Part shown: piece after piece, positions 27,972 to 37,794 of the stretch
Numbering within the stretch: position 1 is the first letter of the stretch
Layout of the letters: each line of letters starts with the position of its first letter
Assembly: GCA_965235095.1 (NCBI GenBank)
Contig: OZ249405.1
Reading direction: 5' to 3' (one strand)
Length of the DNA stretch: 64,000 bases
Source: Fontibacterium abundans
GTDB lineage: Bacteria; Pseudomonadota; Alphaproteobacteria; Pelagibacterales; Pelagibacteraceae
The notes under the pieces: model-generated
Seen by the model: only the letters and a program-made list of their open reading frames with translations
What the model was told of the DNA's origin: nothing
Database searches by the model: none
Made by a program: the position numbers and the translations under genes

Positions 27972-28640
27972 CTATTTTACAAAAATTTTGTTCTTAAGTC
28001 TTAAGTCGACATATGTAAATTTTTCATCTTTGGACTGAATAAGCACTTTATTTAGATTGTTAATCTGTTGATTATAATCATATCTGCCGAGCATAATTTT
28101 TTTATTACCTTTTAAAAATAAATCCCATCTTTCCGAATTTATAAATTCAAAGCTAGCAATGTTGGCTAAATCAAAATTATTATTATTTAACGCTTTATAT
28201 AGTCTTTTTAGATCTTCAATATCAAGATTGCCTTTTGCTTGAGTTTGATTGGAAAAATTATTTGAATTAAATTTTTCTATTAAAGTAAATTCTTTGGTAA
28301 TTATTAAATTATTATTGCCTTTTTTCCAAAAAACAAAGGGCTCATGCTCAACTACCATAACATTAACTGTTGATGGAAATTTTTTATTAATATTTAAAAA
28401 ATGAATCCATTCATTTTGTGAAACTACTTCATTCATTTTTTTATGGTCAATACTTAAAATGCTAGTGTTAACTAAGAAGTTAAATTGTTTTTTAAGTTTT
28501 TCTAGGTCAGTATTTTTTGAACCAGAAACATTAACTGTTTTAATAATAAAAAAACCAAGCTTTAATAAAGGTAGCTCTGGATTAAATGTTGTGAGAAAAA
28601 TTAATAAAGCGAGAAAAATATATCTCTTTGTTTTGATCAT
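27972..28640 (-). CDS. ftsQ: Cell division protein FtsQ
   Basis: A 222-residue single-pass membrane protein: N-terminal hydrophobic segment (about 6-33), a POTRA domain beginning IKTVNVSGSKNT, then a beta domain. It links the FtsLB complex to early divisome proteins. Short for an alphaproteobacterial FtsQ, mainly from a very short cytoplasmic tail. Its start overlaps the ddlB stop by four bases and ftsA follows after three. Confidence 0.87.
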   Translation of the reverse strand: MIKTKRYIFLALLIFLTTFNPELPLLKLGFFIIKTVNVSGSKNTDLEKLKKQFNFLVNTSILSIDHKKMNEVVSQNEWIHFLNINKKFPSTVNVMVVEHEPFVFWKKGNNNLIITKEFTLIEKFNSNNFSNQTQAKGNLDIEDLKRLYKALNNNNFDLANIASFEFINSERWDLFLKGNKKIMLGRYDYNQQINNLNKVLIQSKDEKFTYVDLRLKNKIFVK

Positions 28641-29557
28641 CTATTAATAGAAGCATCATTAATTATCCATTTAACTAATTCATTAAAAGAAATGCCGTAA
28701 TAATTAGCAATCTCTGGTACTAAAGATAAACTTGTCATACCTGGCTGAGTATTTACCTCAAGAATATAAATTTTATTAACTTTGTCAGATTCATTATATC
28801 TAAAATCAGACCTCGTTACTCCTCTGCAGCCTAAAATATTATGCGCCTGTAAAGCCATATCTAAAATCTTTTTATAGTCAGCTTCATTTATTTTAACAGG
28901 AATAATATGTTTTGTTTTAGCATTAGCAGAATATTTAGCTTCATAATCATAAAAGGATCTTGTCGGCACAATCTCTATTCCACCTAAAGCTTTTGATCCC
29001 ATTACCGCAACCTGTATTTCTCTTCCTGGAATATATTTTTCTAAAATTAAAAAATTATACTTATTTAATAAGGTGACAATTTTGTCTTCATCAGATTTAT
29101 TTGGTTCATTAAAAATATAAACACCTACACTTGATCCTTCATTGTTTGGTTTAACTACGCAAGGGTATCCAATTTTTGAACTTTGAAAATCTTTCACAGT
29201 TTTAATTACTTGATACTCAGGCGAACTAATGTTGGCTTCTTTAAAAATTTTTTTTGATGTTAATTTATCCATAGCAATTGCTGAAGATAAAATTCCAGAA
29301 TGAGTGTAGGGTATTTTTAAATGTTCTAATAATCCCTGGATAGAACCATCTTCTCCAAATCTTCCATGCAAAGCATTAAAAACTTTATCAGGTTTATTCT
29401 TAATTAACTTTTCAATAAAGTCATCTTTTGCATCTAGACTTGTCACATCAAAACCAATTTCTGAAAGAGCTTTTGCACAGGCTTTACCGCTATCTAAGCT
29501 GACATCTCTTTCGGCAGAAATGCCACCCATTAAAACTGTAACTTTTTCTTTGTTCAT
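28637..29557 (-). CDS. ddlB: D-alanine--D-alanine ligase
   Basis: A 306-residue ATP-grasp enzyme making the D-Ala-D-Ala dipeptide of the peptidoglycan stem. Family segments: VLMGGISAERDVSL at the N-terminus, NALHGRFGEDGSIQGLLE, PCVVKPNNEGSSVGV, and the C-terminal EVNTQPGMTSLSLVPE, which holds metal-binding residues. Start and stop each overlap a neighbour by four bases (murB, ftsQ). Confidence 0.96.
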   Translation of the reverse strand: MNKEKVTVLMGGISAERDVSLDSGKACAKALSEIGFDVTSLDAKDDFIEKLIKNKPDKVFNALHGRFGEDGSIQGLLEHLKIPYTHSGILSSAIAMDKLTSKKIFKEANISSPEYQVIKTVKDFQSSKIGYPCVVKPNNEGSSVGVYIFNEPNKSDEDKIVTLLNKYNFLILEKYIPGREIQVAVMGSKALGGIEIVPTRSFYDYEAKYSANAKTKHIIPVKINEADYKKILDMALQAHNILGCRGVTRSDFRYNESDKVNKIYILEVNTQPGMTSLSLVPEIANYYGISFNELVKWIINDASINR

Positions 29558-30462
29558 TTTTTTCCTACAACTTCTAATTCTAGCTCTAAATTTACATTGG
29601 TCTTTTTAAAAACTTCTTTTTTTATTTTTTCAATTAAATTTTCAGCATCTTCTGAGCTTGCTTTATCTAAATTCTCTAAAAAATTACAATGTAAATTAGA
29701 TAATTTAATTCCGCCAACTCTTAAATCAGCGCAACCAGACTCTTTTATCAATTGCCAAGCTTTTTTTTCTGAATTCTTTGGATTTTTAAAAGTACTCCCG
29801 CCTGTTTTAATTTTCTGTGGTTGCTCAGAATCTTTTTTATTTTTTAAATTTTTCATAATTTCTAATATTTTTTGTTTTTCAAGAAAAGATCCTTTCATTT
29901 CAATATTGGTAATAATTTGATTTTTAGTAAGTGAACTATGTCGATACGAAAAATTAATATCTTTATTACTAATGATTTTAATTTCACCATTCATATCGAT
30001 GACTGTAACGCTCAATACTACTTTGGATATATCGCTACCATAACAGCCTGAATTCATGACTACTCCACCAGCAATAGTTCCTGGAATACAATATAGAAAT
30101 TCAAAACCAGTTAAATTATTATCGGCCGCATATTCTGCTAAAATTGATTTTGGCGTTGCAGGTCCACAATTTATAATATCGTTATTAATTTTTATATAAT
30201 CAAAATCTTTTCCAAATTTAATAACCACTCCATCAAAACCTTTATCTCTAATTAATAAATTTGAACCAGAACCAATTACAATAATTGGAAAATACTTATC
30301 ATTATTTCTTAAAAATATTTGTAAATCTTTTAAATCTTTTGGCTTAAAAAAAAAATTTGCTTTTCCTCCAATTCCAAGCCAATTAGATTTGGATAAATCA
30401 AAATTTTCTCTCAGCTCTCCATGTAGATTTTTTTTAAGTTCTGAATAAAAATTAATGCTCAT
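29554..30462 (-). CDS. murB: UDP-N-acetylenolpyruvoylglucosamine reductase
   Basis: A 302-residue FAD enzyme reducing UDP-GlcNAc-enolpyruvate to UDP-MurNAc. The FAD-binding segment GSGSNLLI and IPGTIAGGVVMNSGCYG are clear, followed by SYRHSSL and GGSTFKNP. VGGIKLSNLHCNFLEN is the usual C-terminal signature; the SYRxS pattern fits type I enzymes. The start overlaps the murC 3' end by 11 bases. Confidence 0.96.
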   Translation of the reverse strand: MSINFYSELKKNLHGELRENFDLSKSNWLGIGGKANFFFKPKDLKDLQIFLRNNDKYFPIIVIGSGSNLLIRDKGFDGVVIKFGKDFDYIKINNDIINCGPATPKSILAEYAADNNLTGFEFLYCIPGTIAGGVVMNSGCYGSDISKVVLSVTVIDMNGEIKIISNKDINFSYRHSSLTKNQIITNIEMKGSFLEKQKILEIMKNLKNKKDSEQPQKIKTGGSTFKNPKNSEKKAWQLIKESGCADLRVGGIKLSNLHCNFLENLDKASSEDAENLIEKIKKEVFKKTNVNLELELEVVGKK

Positions 30463-31858
30463 TTTTTAAATTAACAGCAATTTCTCTAATCCAACTACTA
30501 ATACTTCCAGCCCCCATGCAAACTATAACTTCATTTCCATAGGTATGACGTTTTATAAATCTTTCTAAATCAAATTGATTTTCAATACATATAACATCTT
30601 TTTTTGAATTCTTATTGATTAGCTTAGCCAATTCATAATGATTAATATTTTTTATTGGTTTCTCACTTGCTGCATAAATAGGACATAAAACAACTAAATC
30701 ACTATCCTTAAATGCATTTGCGAATTCTTTTTTTAATGAGGCTACTCTTGAGTATCTATGAGGCTGAAATACCGTTACGATTTTTTTTTCCTTAAAACCA
30801 GATTTAATAGCATTTAAAACTGAGATGATTTCTGTTGGATGATGAGCGTAATCATCGTAAATTTCACTTCCTCTAAAATTAGTTATTTTAGTTAATCTTC
30901 TTTGCACTCCCAAAAAATTTTTTAAAGTTGTTTTGATAGTATTATTTTTAATACCTAAGCTTTTAGCAACTCCAATTGCAGCGGTTGCATTAAGAACATT
31001 ATGTCTGCCTAATAAATTTAATTCAACATTTTTAATATGTTCAACTTTGTCATTAAGTTTTACAGATATGTTAAAAACCATCATCTTCCCTGAATTCTTT
31101 ACATTGTAAGGGTGGAGATCTGATCCGCTTTCAAAACCATAAGTAATAATATTAGACTTATTTTTTTTTCTTAAAATCTTTTTTAAAAATTTATCATCAG
31201 TACAAACAAATGATTTACCAATTAAAGGTGTTTTATTTATAAAAGTTTCAAAACTCTTATATAAATTATTAAAATTTTTATAATAATCTAAATGTTCTTT
31301 ATCAATATTACTAACTACAGAATAAGTAATGGGTATTTTTAAAAAACTGCCATCAGATTCATCTGCTTCAACAACCGCCCAATCTCCTTTTCCGAATAAT
31401 GCATTTGAATTAATTGAGTTTAATATTCCACCATTAATAATCATTGGATCTAATTTTGCTTTAGACAAAATTGTTGATATCAATGATGTAATTGTTGTTT
31501 TTCCATGAGCTCCGCTAATAACTATGTTTTTTTTTAACTTAACAATTTCAGAAAGCATCTCTACTCTCTGGATAACTGGTATTTTTTTTCTTTTTGCTTC
31601 TCTTAACTCTGGATTATCTTTGCTAATTGCAGATGAAAATACGACTAGTTTGGAATTTCCCACATTTTTTTTTGCATGATTAAAGAAAACTTTTAATCCA
31701 AGCTTTTGTAATCTTTTTATATTTTTATTATTTCTTGATGGATCGCTACCCTGAACTTTAAATCCAATATTATGCATGATTTCGGCTATACCACTCATGC
31801 CTATTCCTCCTATACCAATAAAATGAACTTGGTCATTAGTCGTAATTTTAAAAGTCAT
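30452..31858 (-). CDS. murC: UDP-N-acetylmuramate--L-alanine ligase
   Basis: A 468-residue Mur ligase adding L-alanine to UDP-MurNAc. The N-terminal substrate domain begins FIGIGGIGMSGIAEIMHNIG, typical of MurC; the ATP loop is SGAHGKTTITSL; later motifs are EADESDGSF and YDDYAHHPTEI. Length normal. It overlaps murG by four bases and murB by eleven. Confidence 0.97.
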   Translation of the reverse strand: MTFKITTNDQVHFIGIGGIGMSGIAEIMHNIGFKVQGSDPSRNNKNIKRLQKLGLKVFFNHAKKNVGNSKLVVFSSAISKDNPELREAKRKKIPVIQRVEMLSEIVKLKKNIVISGAHGKTTITSLISTILSKAKLDPMIINGGILNSINSNALFGKGDWAVVEADESDGSFLKIPITYSVVSNIDKEHLDYYKNFNNLYKSFETFINKTPLIGKSFVCTDDKFLKKILRKKNKSNIITYGFESGSDLHPYNVKNSGKMMVFNISVKLNDKVEHIKNVELNLLGRHNVLNATAAIGVAKSLGIKNNTIKTTLKNFLGVQRRLTKITNFRGSEIYDDYAHHPTEIISVLNAIKSGFKEKKIVTVFQPHRYSRVASLKKEFANAFKDSDLVVLCPIYAASEKPIKNINHYELAKLINKNSKKDVICIENQFDLERFIKRHTYGNEVIVCMGAGSISSWIREIAVNLKNEH

Positions 31859-32934
31859 GATAGAATTTTATTAATTTCTTTTTCAAAAATTTTATTAACA
31901 TCTGTTTTGGTTAATTCTTTTAATTTGCTCTTTTTTTCAAGTAACTTTTCCTTGCTCAGCATCAATTCTTTGACTAAATCAAATAATTTTTCGCTGTTTA
32001 GATCTTGTTGATCAATAAGCCAGCAAGCATTTACTCTTAAAAAATAATCTGCATTATAAAATTGATGATTGTCTAGAGAGTCTTTAAAGGGAACCGCTAT
32101 AAATGGTATCTGCAATAAAGCTAGCTCTGATAATGTTGAGGAACCAGCTCTTGTAATGACCAAATCTGATAACATCATATATTTTTCAATATTTGGTTCA
32201 AAATTAAAAATAGTAACATTAGGATTATTTTTATAAGAAAAATCTATTTTTAATTCTTGTTCTTTATTTCCAACTTGATGAAAAATTCTTATTTTTTTAT
32301 TTAAATTAAATAATTTATTTAACGACTGAGGTAACGTTTTGCTAAAAATTTCCGCACCTTGGCTGCCGCCAATAATAAGCAAAGTAAAATCAAAATTATC
32401 ATCCTTTTTAAAATAATTATTTTCCTTTGCTAAATAAATTTGCTCTCTAATTAGTTGACCAACAAAAGTAACTTTATCATTACTAATATTTAAATTTTTT
32501 AATGGGTATCCAGTAAATATTTTTGTCGAACTATTTAAAAAAAATTTATTAACCCTTCCGACTACGGAGTTTGTTTCGTAAATAACAAACTTTTTTTTTA
32601 ATAATCTCGCTGCTAATAAAATTGGAAAAGAAACGTAGCCCCCTGAACCAATAATCAACTGTGGCTTCTTTAATAAAAGAAAAAAAATTGAATATAAAAA
32701 TGAAATAAATATTAAAAATATAGAATAAATTAATCCTAACCCTTTTTTTCCTGTGGGCGTTTTTACATTGATAAAATTAATTTTTTTTAGATTAATGTTA
32801 TTTATAAATTTTTTAGCTCTATAATCAGTAATAAAATCTACATAAAAATTTTTTTTTTCTAGATATTGAGCAAGTGATATAGCTGGAAATATATGACCCC
32901 CGGTACCGCCGGTACAAATTAAAATTTTTTTCAT
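31855..32934 (-). CDS. murG: Lipid II synthase glycosyltransferase MurG
   Basis: A 359-residue GT28 enzyme adding GlcNAc to lipid I on the cytoplasmic face of the membrane. Signature pieces: CTGGTGGHIFPAISLAQYL at the N-terminus, IIGGSQGAEIFSKTLP, and ITRAGSSTLSELALLQIP followed by DNHQFYNA. A hydrophobic patch near residues 75-88 fits the membrane-binding surface. One-base overlap with ftsW, four-base overlap with murC. Confidence 0.96.
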   Translation of the reverse strand: MKKILICTGGTGGHIFPAISLAQYLEKKNFYVDFITDYRAKKFINNINLKKINFINVKTPTGKKGLGLIYSIFLIFISFLYSIFFLLLKKPQLIIGSGGYVSFPILLAARLLKKKFVIYETNSVVGRVNKFFLNSSTKIFTGYPLKNLNISNDKVTFVGQLIREQIYLAKENNYFKKDDNFDFTLLIIGGSQGAEIFSKTLPQSLNKLFNLNKKIRIFHQVGNKEQELKIDFSYKNNPNVTIFNFEPNIEKYMMLSDLVITRAGSSTLSELALLQIPFIAVPFKDSLDNHQFYNADYFLRVNACWLIDQQDLNSEKLFDLVKELMLSKEKLLEKKSKLKELTKTDVNKIFEKEINKILS

Positions 32935-34058
32935 TAAGATAATTTTCTTTTAGTAAAACAAAGTAATATTCCAAATATTATTCCAGAGCCAATCATAGAT
33001 GAGCCTCCATAGCTTATGAAAGGAAAGGTCATTCCTTTATTTGGAAGTATATTCAATGTAACTCCCAAGTTAATAATAGATTGCAAATAAATTAAGCAGG
33101 ACAATCCTATTAATACTAATTTTCTAAAAAGATTATTTTCAGTATTGCATTGAGAATAAACTCTTAAAAAAATAAAAGTTATTATTAAAAAAATTATTAA
33201 TATCATCAAAATACCAAATTCTTCGCCTATAACAGCCAAAACAAAATCTGTATGAGCTTCTGGAACTCTTTCTTTTAATATTCCCTCGCCTATTCCTCTT
33301 CCTGTAAATCCACCTTGTTTAATTGCCTCCAGTGCTTTTTGTGTTTGCAAATTATCGCCATTATTGGGGTCGATAAAAGTTTTCAATCTTCTAAAAATAT
33401 AAGAAAATCTTTCGCTAAATAATAATATTACTGATGCTATTCCAATAAAAATAGCCGATCCCAAAGAAATAAGAAGAACAATACTAACTCCAGAAACAAA
33501 TATCAAAATTAACCAAACTGAAAAAATTAACAAACTTTGACCTACGTCTGGTTGATTAAGTAATAATAATAAGGAAAAAAATAATGCACAGAAACTAAAA
33601 AAAATTCTTAATTTAAGATCTCCAATTTTTGAATTAGAAATAATTAAAGAACATAACAAAATAAAAAAAGGTTTATAAATTTCAATTGGCTGAAATCTAA
33701 AAAAAATTAAATTTATCCATCTTTTAGAACCTTTAACTTCAACTCCAAATATTAGAACTGACAATAATAAAAAAGAAGTAATAATGAAACCTAAAATACA
33801 ATATTTTTCTATTTGCTTTGCTTCTAATAAAGACAAAGAAGTTAAAATTAAGAAACTAAAAAAAGCAAATAAAATGTGTTTTGCTATTAAAAGATAATCT
33901 GTTTTGTAAATTTTTTCTGAAGCAACACTGGAAGTAGAAGAATAAGCAAAAAATATTCCTAAAAGCATTAAGGAAATTACTAGAATAAATAGTAGTTTAT
34001 CAATATTCCTCCACCAAAGAGCGAGTTGATTAGTGTTAGTTCTTCCAAAATTAATCAT
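32934..34058 (-). CDS. ftsW: SEDS-family peptidoglycan polymerase FtsW
   Basis: A 374-residue polytopic protein with about ten membrane spans. Conserved SEDS segments: RFQPIEIYKP, NQPDVGQSLLIF, PEAHTDFVLAVIGEEFG, and GVTLNILPNKGMTFPFISYG. It polymerises glycan strands at the septum together with FtsI. Position between murD and murG identifies it as FtsW and not RodA. It overlaps murD by four bases. Confidence 0.96.
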   Translation of the reverse strand: MINFGRTNTNQLALWWRNIDKLLFILVISLMLLGIFFAYSSTSSVASEKIYKTDYLLIAKHILFAFFSFLILTSLSLLEAKQIEKYCILGFIITSFLLLSVLIFGVEVKGSKRWINLIFFRFQPIEIYKPFFILLCSLIISNSKIGDLKLRIFFSFCALFFSLLLLLNQPDVGQSLLIFSVWLILIFVSGVSIVLLISLGSAIFIGIASVILLFSERFSYIFRRLKTFIDPNNGDNLQTQKALEAIKQGGFTGRGIGEGILKERVPEAHTDFVLAVIGEEFGILMILIIFLIITFIFLRVYSQCNTENNLFRKLVLIGLSCLIYLQSIINLGVTLNILPNKGMTFPFISYGGSSMIGSGIIFGILLCFTKRKLS

Positions 34059-35356
34059 GAATACTTTTTTACTAACTGCTTGAAAGTATTGCCCCGATGT
34101 TCAAAATTTTTATACTGATCAAAAGATGCGGCAGAAGGACTTAATAATATAACTTGCTTTAAGTTCGGATTCTTTTTTGTCTCGCTTAAAGCTGATAACA
34201 ATGCATTCTTAAGAGAGTGGCTAGCATTATATTTAATAGTATTTTTAATTTTTTTTAGAAAAAAATTTATATTTTTCCCAATAATATAAGCTTTCAATAT
34301 AGATCTCTTAAACTTTTTAATAGTTATCTTGTCTTTTTCTTTTGCAATACCACCTACAATCCAGTGAATATTTTTATAATTATTTAAAGCAACTTCGGTT
34401 GATGCAAAATTTGTCGCTTTAGAATCATTTACAAAAGTTAAATTATTTTTTATTTTGATAATTTCTTGTCTATGGGAAAGCCCACTAAAATCTTTAATTG
34501 TTTTTAAATAAACTTTTTTTGAAATGTTAAATAATTTTGCGATTTGCAATGTAATATAAAGACAGTTATTAAAATGAGGTCCTTTTAGTGCCGCGCTAAT
34601 TAAACTATCTTTAATATGATGATGAATATTTTTTTTAATTAATTGAATATTTCTTTGATTGTATTTTTCAGATTTTAAAACTTTAAATATTTTAGATTGC
34701 TTATCGTTACTTAAATCTAAAAAACCTTTGCCTGTCTGTGTTAATCCTTTAAAAATTTTAAGCTTTGCTAAAATATATTTTTCAAAACTTTTGTGTCTTT
34801 CAATATGATCTGGGCTAACATTCAATAAAATCGAAACTGAGCTTGTTAGACGCAAAGAATAGTCGAGTTGATAAGATGACAATTCGAGTACAAAAATTGC
34901 GGATTTTTCTTTATATGGTAAATTTAATACAGGAGTTCCATAATTTCCCCCAATATAGACTTTCTTTTTTGAATTTTTTAACAAATCGTAAATTAATTTA
35001 CACATGGTAGATTTACCATTGGTACCAGTTACCAAAATAACTTTTTGATCTTTAATAGAGCTACAAAATAAATCTAAGTCAGTAATAATTTTATTTTTAT
35101 TTTTCTGAAAAAAAGATTTTTTTGAATGTGAATAGATGTTAATTCCTGGTGATATAACTATAAAATCGTAACTACTCTTAAACCAATCTTTATTTACTCG
35201 ATATCTATTCTTAAATTTTTCTCTTAGTTGTTTGCTGTCATCCCAGCATTCAATATTTGCTTTATTTTTTTTTAACTGAGATAAAGTTGCATTACCACTA
35301 ATACCAAGTCCAAAAACTAAAAATTTTTTTTGGCTACACTGTTCTAGTGAGAGCAT
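34055..35356 (-). CDS. murD: UDP-N-acetylmuramoylalanine--D-glutamate ligase
   Basis: A 433-residue Mur ligase adding D-glutamate. The N-terminal Rossmann-like domain begins FLVFGLGISGNATLSQLKK; the ATP loop is VTGTNGKSTMCKL; ELSSYQLDYS and FVNDSKATN are MurD-type motifs. C-terminal domain ends with LLSPSAASFDQYKNFEHRG. One-base overlap with mraY. Confidence 0.96.
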   Translation of the reverse strand: MLSLEQCSQKKFLVFGLGISGNATLSQLKKNKANIECWDDSKQLREKFKNRYRVNKDWFKSSYDFIVISPGINIYSHSKKSFFQKNKNKIITDLDLFCSSIKDQKVILVTGTNGKSTMCKLIYDLLKNSKKKVYIGGNYGTPVLNLPYKEKSAIFVLELSSYQLDYSLRLTSSVSILLNVSPDHIERHKSFEKYILAKLKIFKGLTQTGKGFLDLSNDKQSKIFKVLKSEKYNQRNIQLIKKNIHHHIKDSLISAALKGPHFNNCLYITLQIAKLFNISKKVYLKTIKDFSGLSHRQEIIKIKNNLTFVNDSKATNFASTEVALNNYKNIHWIVGGIAKEKDKITIKKFKRSILKAYIIGKNINFFLKKIKNTIKYNASHSLKNALLSALSETKKNPNLKQVILLSPSAASFDQYKNFEHRGNTFKQLVKKYS

Positions 35357-36444
35357 TATCTTAATTTAAGAGATGCAAGACCTACTAAAGCAAAAACTAT
35401 AGCTATAATCCAAAATCTAACTACAACTGTAGACTCGCTCCAACCCTTTTTTTCAAAATGATGATGCAAGGGTGCCATTTGAAAAACTCTTTTTCCTGTT
35501 AATTTAAAAGATGCAACTTGTATGATAACTGACAAAGCCTCCAGGACAAAAAGACCTCCAACTATCGCTAATACTATTTCATGCTTAGTTATAATTCCAA
35601 TAGCTCCAAGTGCTGCGCCCAGAGATAAGGAGCCAGTGTCCCCCATAAAAACTTTAGCTGGTGGAGCATTAAACCATAAAAATCCTAAGCCCGCGCCTAT
35701 CATTGCCCCTAAAAAAATACAAATTTCCCCTGTATTTTTTATATAAGCTAACTGAAGATATTTTGAAAAAATAATGTTACCTGAGACATAAGCTATAAAT
35801 GCAAAAGTTAGTGCAACTAGAATAACCGGAACAATCGCAAGTCCATCAAGACCGTCTGTTAAATTAACAGCGTTAGATGATCCAACGATAACTGCTAAAC
35901 CAAATATAAAGTAAAAGATTCCAAAATTTAAGATGAAATTCTTAAACAATGGAAAATAAACTTTATAATTAAGCTCTGCTTCAGTATTTAAAATTATCAA
36001 ATATATAACAATTATACCGCTTAAAATTTGCAAAAATAATTTTAATTTTGCACTAATTCCTTTAGAATTATTTTTTACAACTTTTATATAGTCATCAATA
36101 AAACCTATTGTTCCAAAACTTAATAAACAAAAGATTAATATCAAAATATATTTATTTGTAAGATCGGCCCATAACAAAGTTGAAAATAAAATACTTAAAA
36201 TAATTATTAATCCTCCCATAGTAGGAGTTCCTGATTTTTTTATAATATGAGATAAAGGACCATCATTTCGAATGGGTTGGCCATGTTTTTGAAATGATTT
36301 TAACTTAGCAATTAAGCTCTCTCCAACTAAGAGTACAAAAGCTAAGGAAGTAGCAACTGATATTCCAGTTCTGAAGGTAATATATTTAAAAACATTAAAA
36401 GCATTAATTTCTGAGGAAAAATATTTAAAAAAAAAATATAGCAT
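35356..36444 (-). CDS. mraY: Phospho-N-acetylmuramoyl-pentapeptide transferase
   Basis: A 362-residue polytopic enzyme forming lipid I on undecaprenyl phosphate. Motifs: GTPTMGGLIII, FIDDYIKVVKNNSKG with the aspartate pair, NLTDGLDGLA, MGDTGSLSLGAALG and the C-terminal APLHHHFEKKGWSE histidine motif. About ten membrane spans. Gap of two bases to murF. Confidence 0.97.
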   Translation of the reverse strand: MLYFFFKYFSSEINAFNVFKYITFRTGISVATSLAFVLLVGESLIAKLKSFQKHGQPIRNDGPLSHIIKKSGTPTMGGLIIILSILFSTLLWADLTNKYILILIFCLLSFGTIGFIDDYIKVVKNNSKGISAKLKLFLQILSGIIVIYLIILNTEAELNYKVYFPLFKNFILNFGIFYFIFGLAVIVGSSNAVNLTDGLDGLAIVPVILVALTFAFIAYVSGNIIFSKYLQLAYIKNTGEICIFLGAMIGAGLGFLWFNAPPAKVFMGDTGSLSLGAALGAIGIITKHEIVLAIVGGLFVLEALSVIIQVASFKLTGKRVFQMAPLHHHFEKKGWSESTVVVRFWIIAIVFALVGLASLKLR

Positions 36445-36446
36445 TA

Positions 36447-37793
36447 TTAAAATTTCTTAAAAAAATTAAACAAACCAATTCTATTTGATGATTTGACTAA
36501 TAAAATATCATTATTCTCTAAAAGATTGAAAATATTTTCTTTAAGAAAACTAATATTTTTAACTAACATCCCTCTTTTACTACGATTTAGCTTTTGATAA
36601 GTATGCCTAACTTCCGAACCAATACAATAAACTTTGTCTATATTAGTTTTATTTAATATTTTTGCTGCTTGTTGATGATAATATTTAGATCTTTTACCAA
36701 GCTCTAACATATCACCCATAATCAAAACTTTTCTTTGATTATCTTTTTTTCTTAATGAAAAATTATCAATAGCTTCATTTAGAGACATTGGATTAGAGTT
36801 ATAACTATCGTTAATTAAAATAATTTTTTTATTGTTGATTTTAATTTTTTTTTCATTTCCTCTTCCTTCTGTAATTTTAAAATTAATAAAATTATTTTTT
36901 AAAAATTTTAAATTATGATTTAGAAAATGATGAACACATAATGTAGCAGCCACATTGTACAAGTAAGCCTTATTAAAATTTTTTATTTTAAAATTAAATA
37001 TTTTATTCTTTATTTTAAAAGATACTTTTGCTGAATTTTTTCTAATCTGAATATCTGATTTAGAAAAACCAAAAGTTAATATTGAAATATTTTTATTATT
37101 TGCAATTTTTTTTAAAGTATTAAAAAATTTATCATCTCTATTTAAAATAATAACTCCATTTTGTTGAATACCATTCATAATCTCTGCTTTTGCTTTGCAA
37201 ATACCATAAATGTTTTGAAAATTTTCTAAATGTGCAGGACCAATGTTAGTTATTATCGCAATATTTGGTTTTACTAAATTAACAAGATTATCAATTTCAC
37301 CTTTTGAACTCATACCCAATTCAAAGATACCAAATTTATTATCAGAATTTAAATTTGCTAAAGAGTAAGGTGCCCCGAAATGATTGTTAAAAGATTTCGG
37401 TGAACTGTGTGTCTTTCCAAATTTGCTTAATGAAATATTTAATAAATTTTTTAACGAAGTTTTTCCACAGCTGCCAGTTATAGCTATAATCTTAGCTTTG
37501 CTTCTCTGTCGCGCGTAGGATGCTAAATTTCTTAAACCTTTTAAAGTATTTTGTATTCTTACTAATCTTTTTTTTTTAAATTTTTTACTTATGACCGCTA
37601 AATTATTTTTATTTTTTATTACTTTTTTAACATATCGATGACCATCGTCATTATCTCCTTTGATTGCAAAAAAAATTGATCTATTTTTGACTTCTCTACT
37701 ATCTATTGCAACTTTATTAAAAAATGACTTATTATTTATATTTGAATTAAAAACTACATTAAGTTCTTCGCCTAAGTAAAGTTTTGTTTTCAT
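36447..37793 (-). CDS. murF: UDP-MurNAc-tripeptide--D-alanyl-D-alanine ligase
   Basis: A 448-residue Mur ligase adding the D-Ala-D-Ala made by DdlB. The N-terminal domain has VAIDSREVKNRSIFFAIKG; the ATP loop is ITGSCGKTSLKNLL (Ser-Cys in place of the commoner Thr-Asn); LINDSYNSNPMS and MGDMLELG are MurF-type motifs. The C-terminal domain is rich in Lys and Asn. Gaps of one and two bases to murE and mraY. Confidence 0.95.
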   Translation of the reverse strand: MKTKLYLGEELNVVFNSNINNKSFFNKVAIDSREVKNRSIFFAIKGDNDDGHRYVKKVIKNKNNLAVISKKFKKKRLVRIQNTLKGLRNLASYARQRSKAKIIAITGSCGKTSLKNLLNISLSKFGKTHSSPKSFNNHFGAPYSLANLNSDNKFGIFELGMSSKGEIDNLVNLVKPNIAIITNIGPAHLENFQNIYGICKAKAEIMNGIQQNGVIILNRDDKFFNTLKKIANNKNISILTFGFSKSDIQIRKNSAKVSFKIKNKIFNFKIKNFNKAYLYNVAATLCVHHFLNHNLKFLKNNFINFKITEGRGNEKKIKINNKKIILINDSYNSNPMSLNEAIDNFSLRKKDNQRKVLIMGDMLELGKRSKYYHQQAAKILNKTNIDKVYCIGSEVRHTYQKLNRSKRGMLVKNISFLKENIFNLLENNDILLVKSSNRIGLFNFFKKF

Positions 37794-37794
37794 T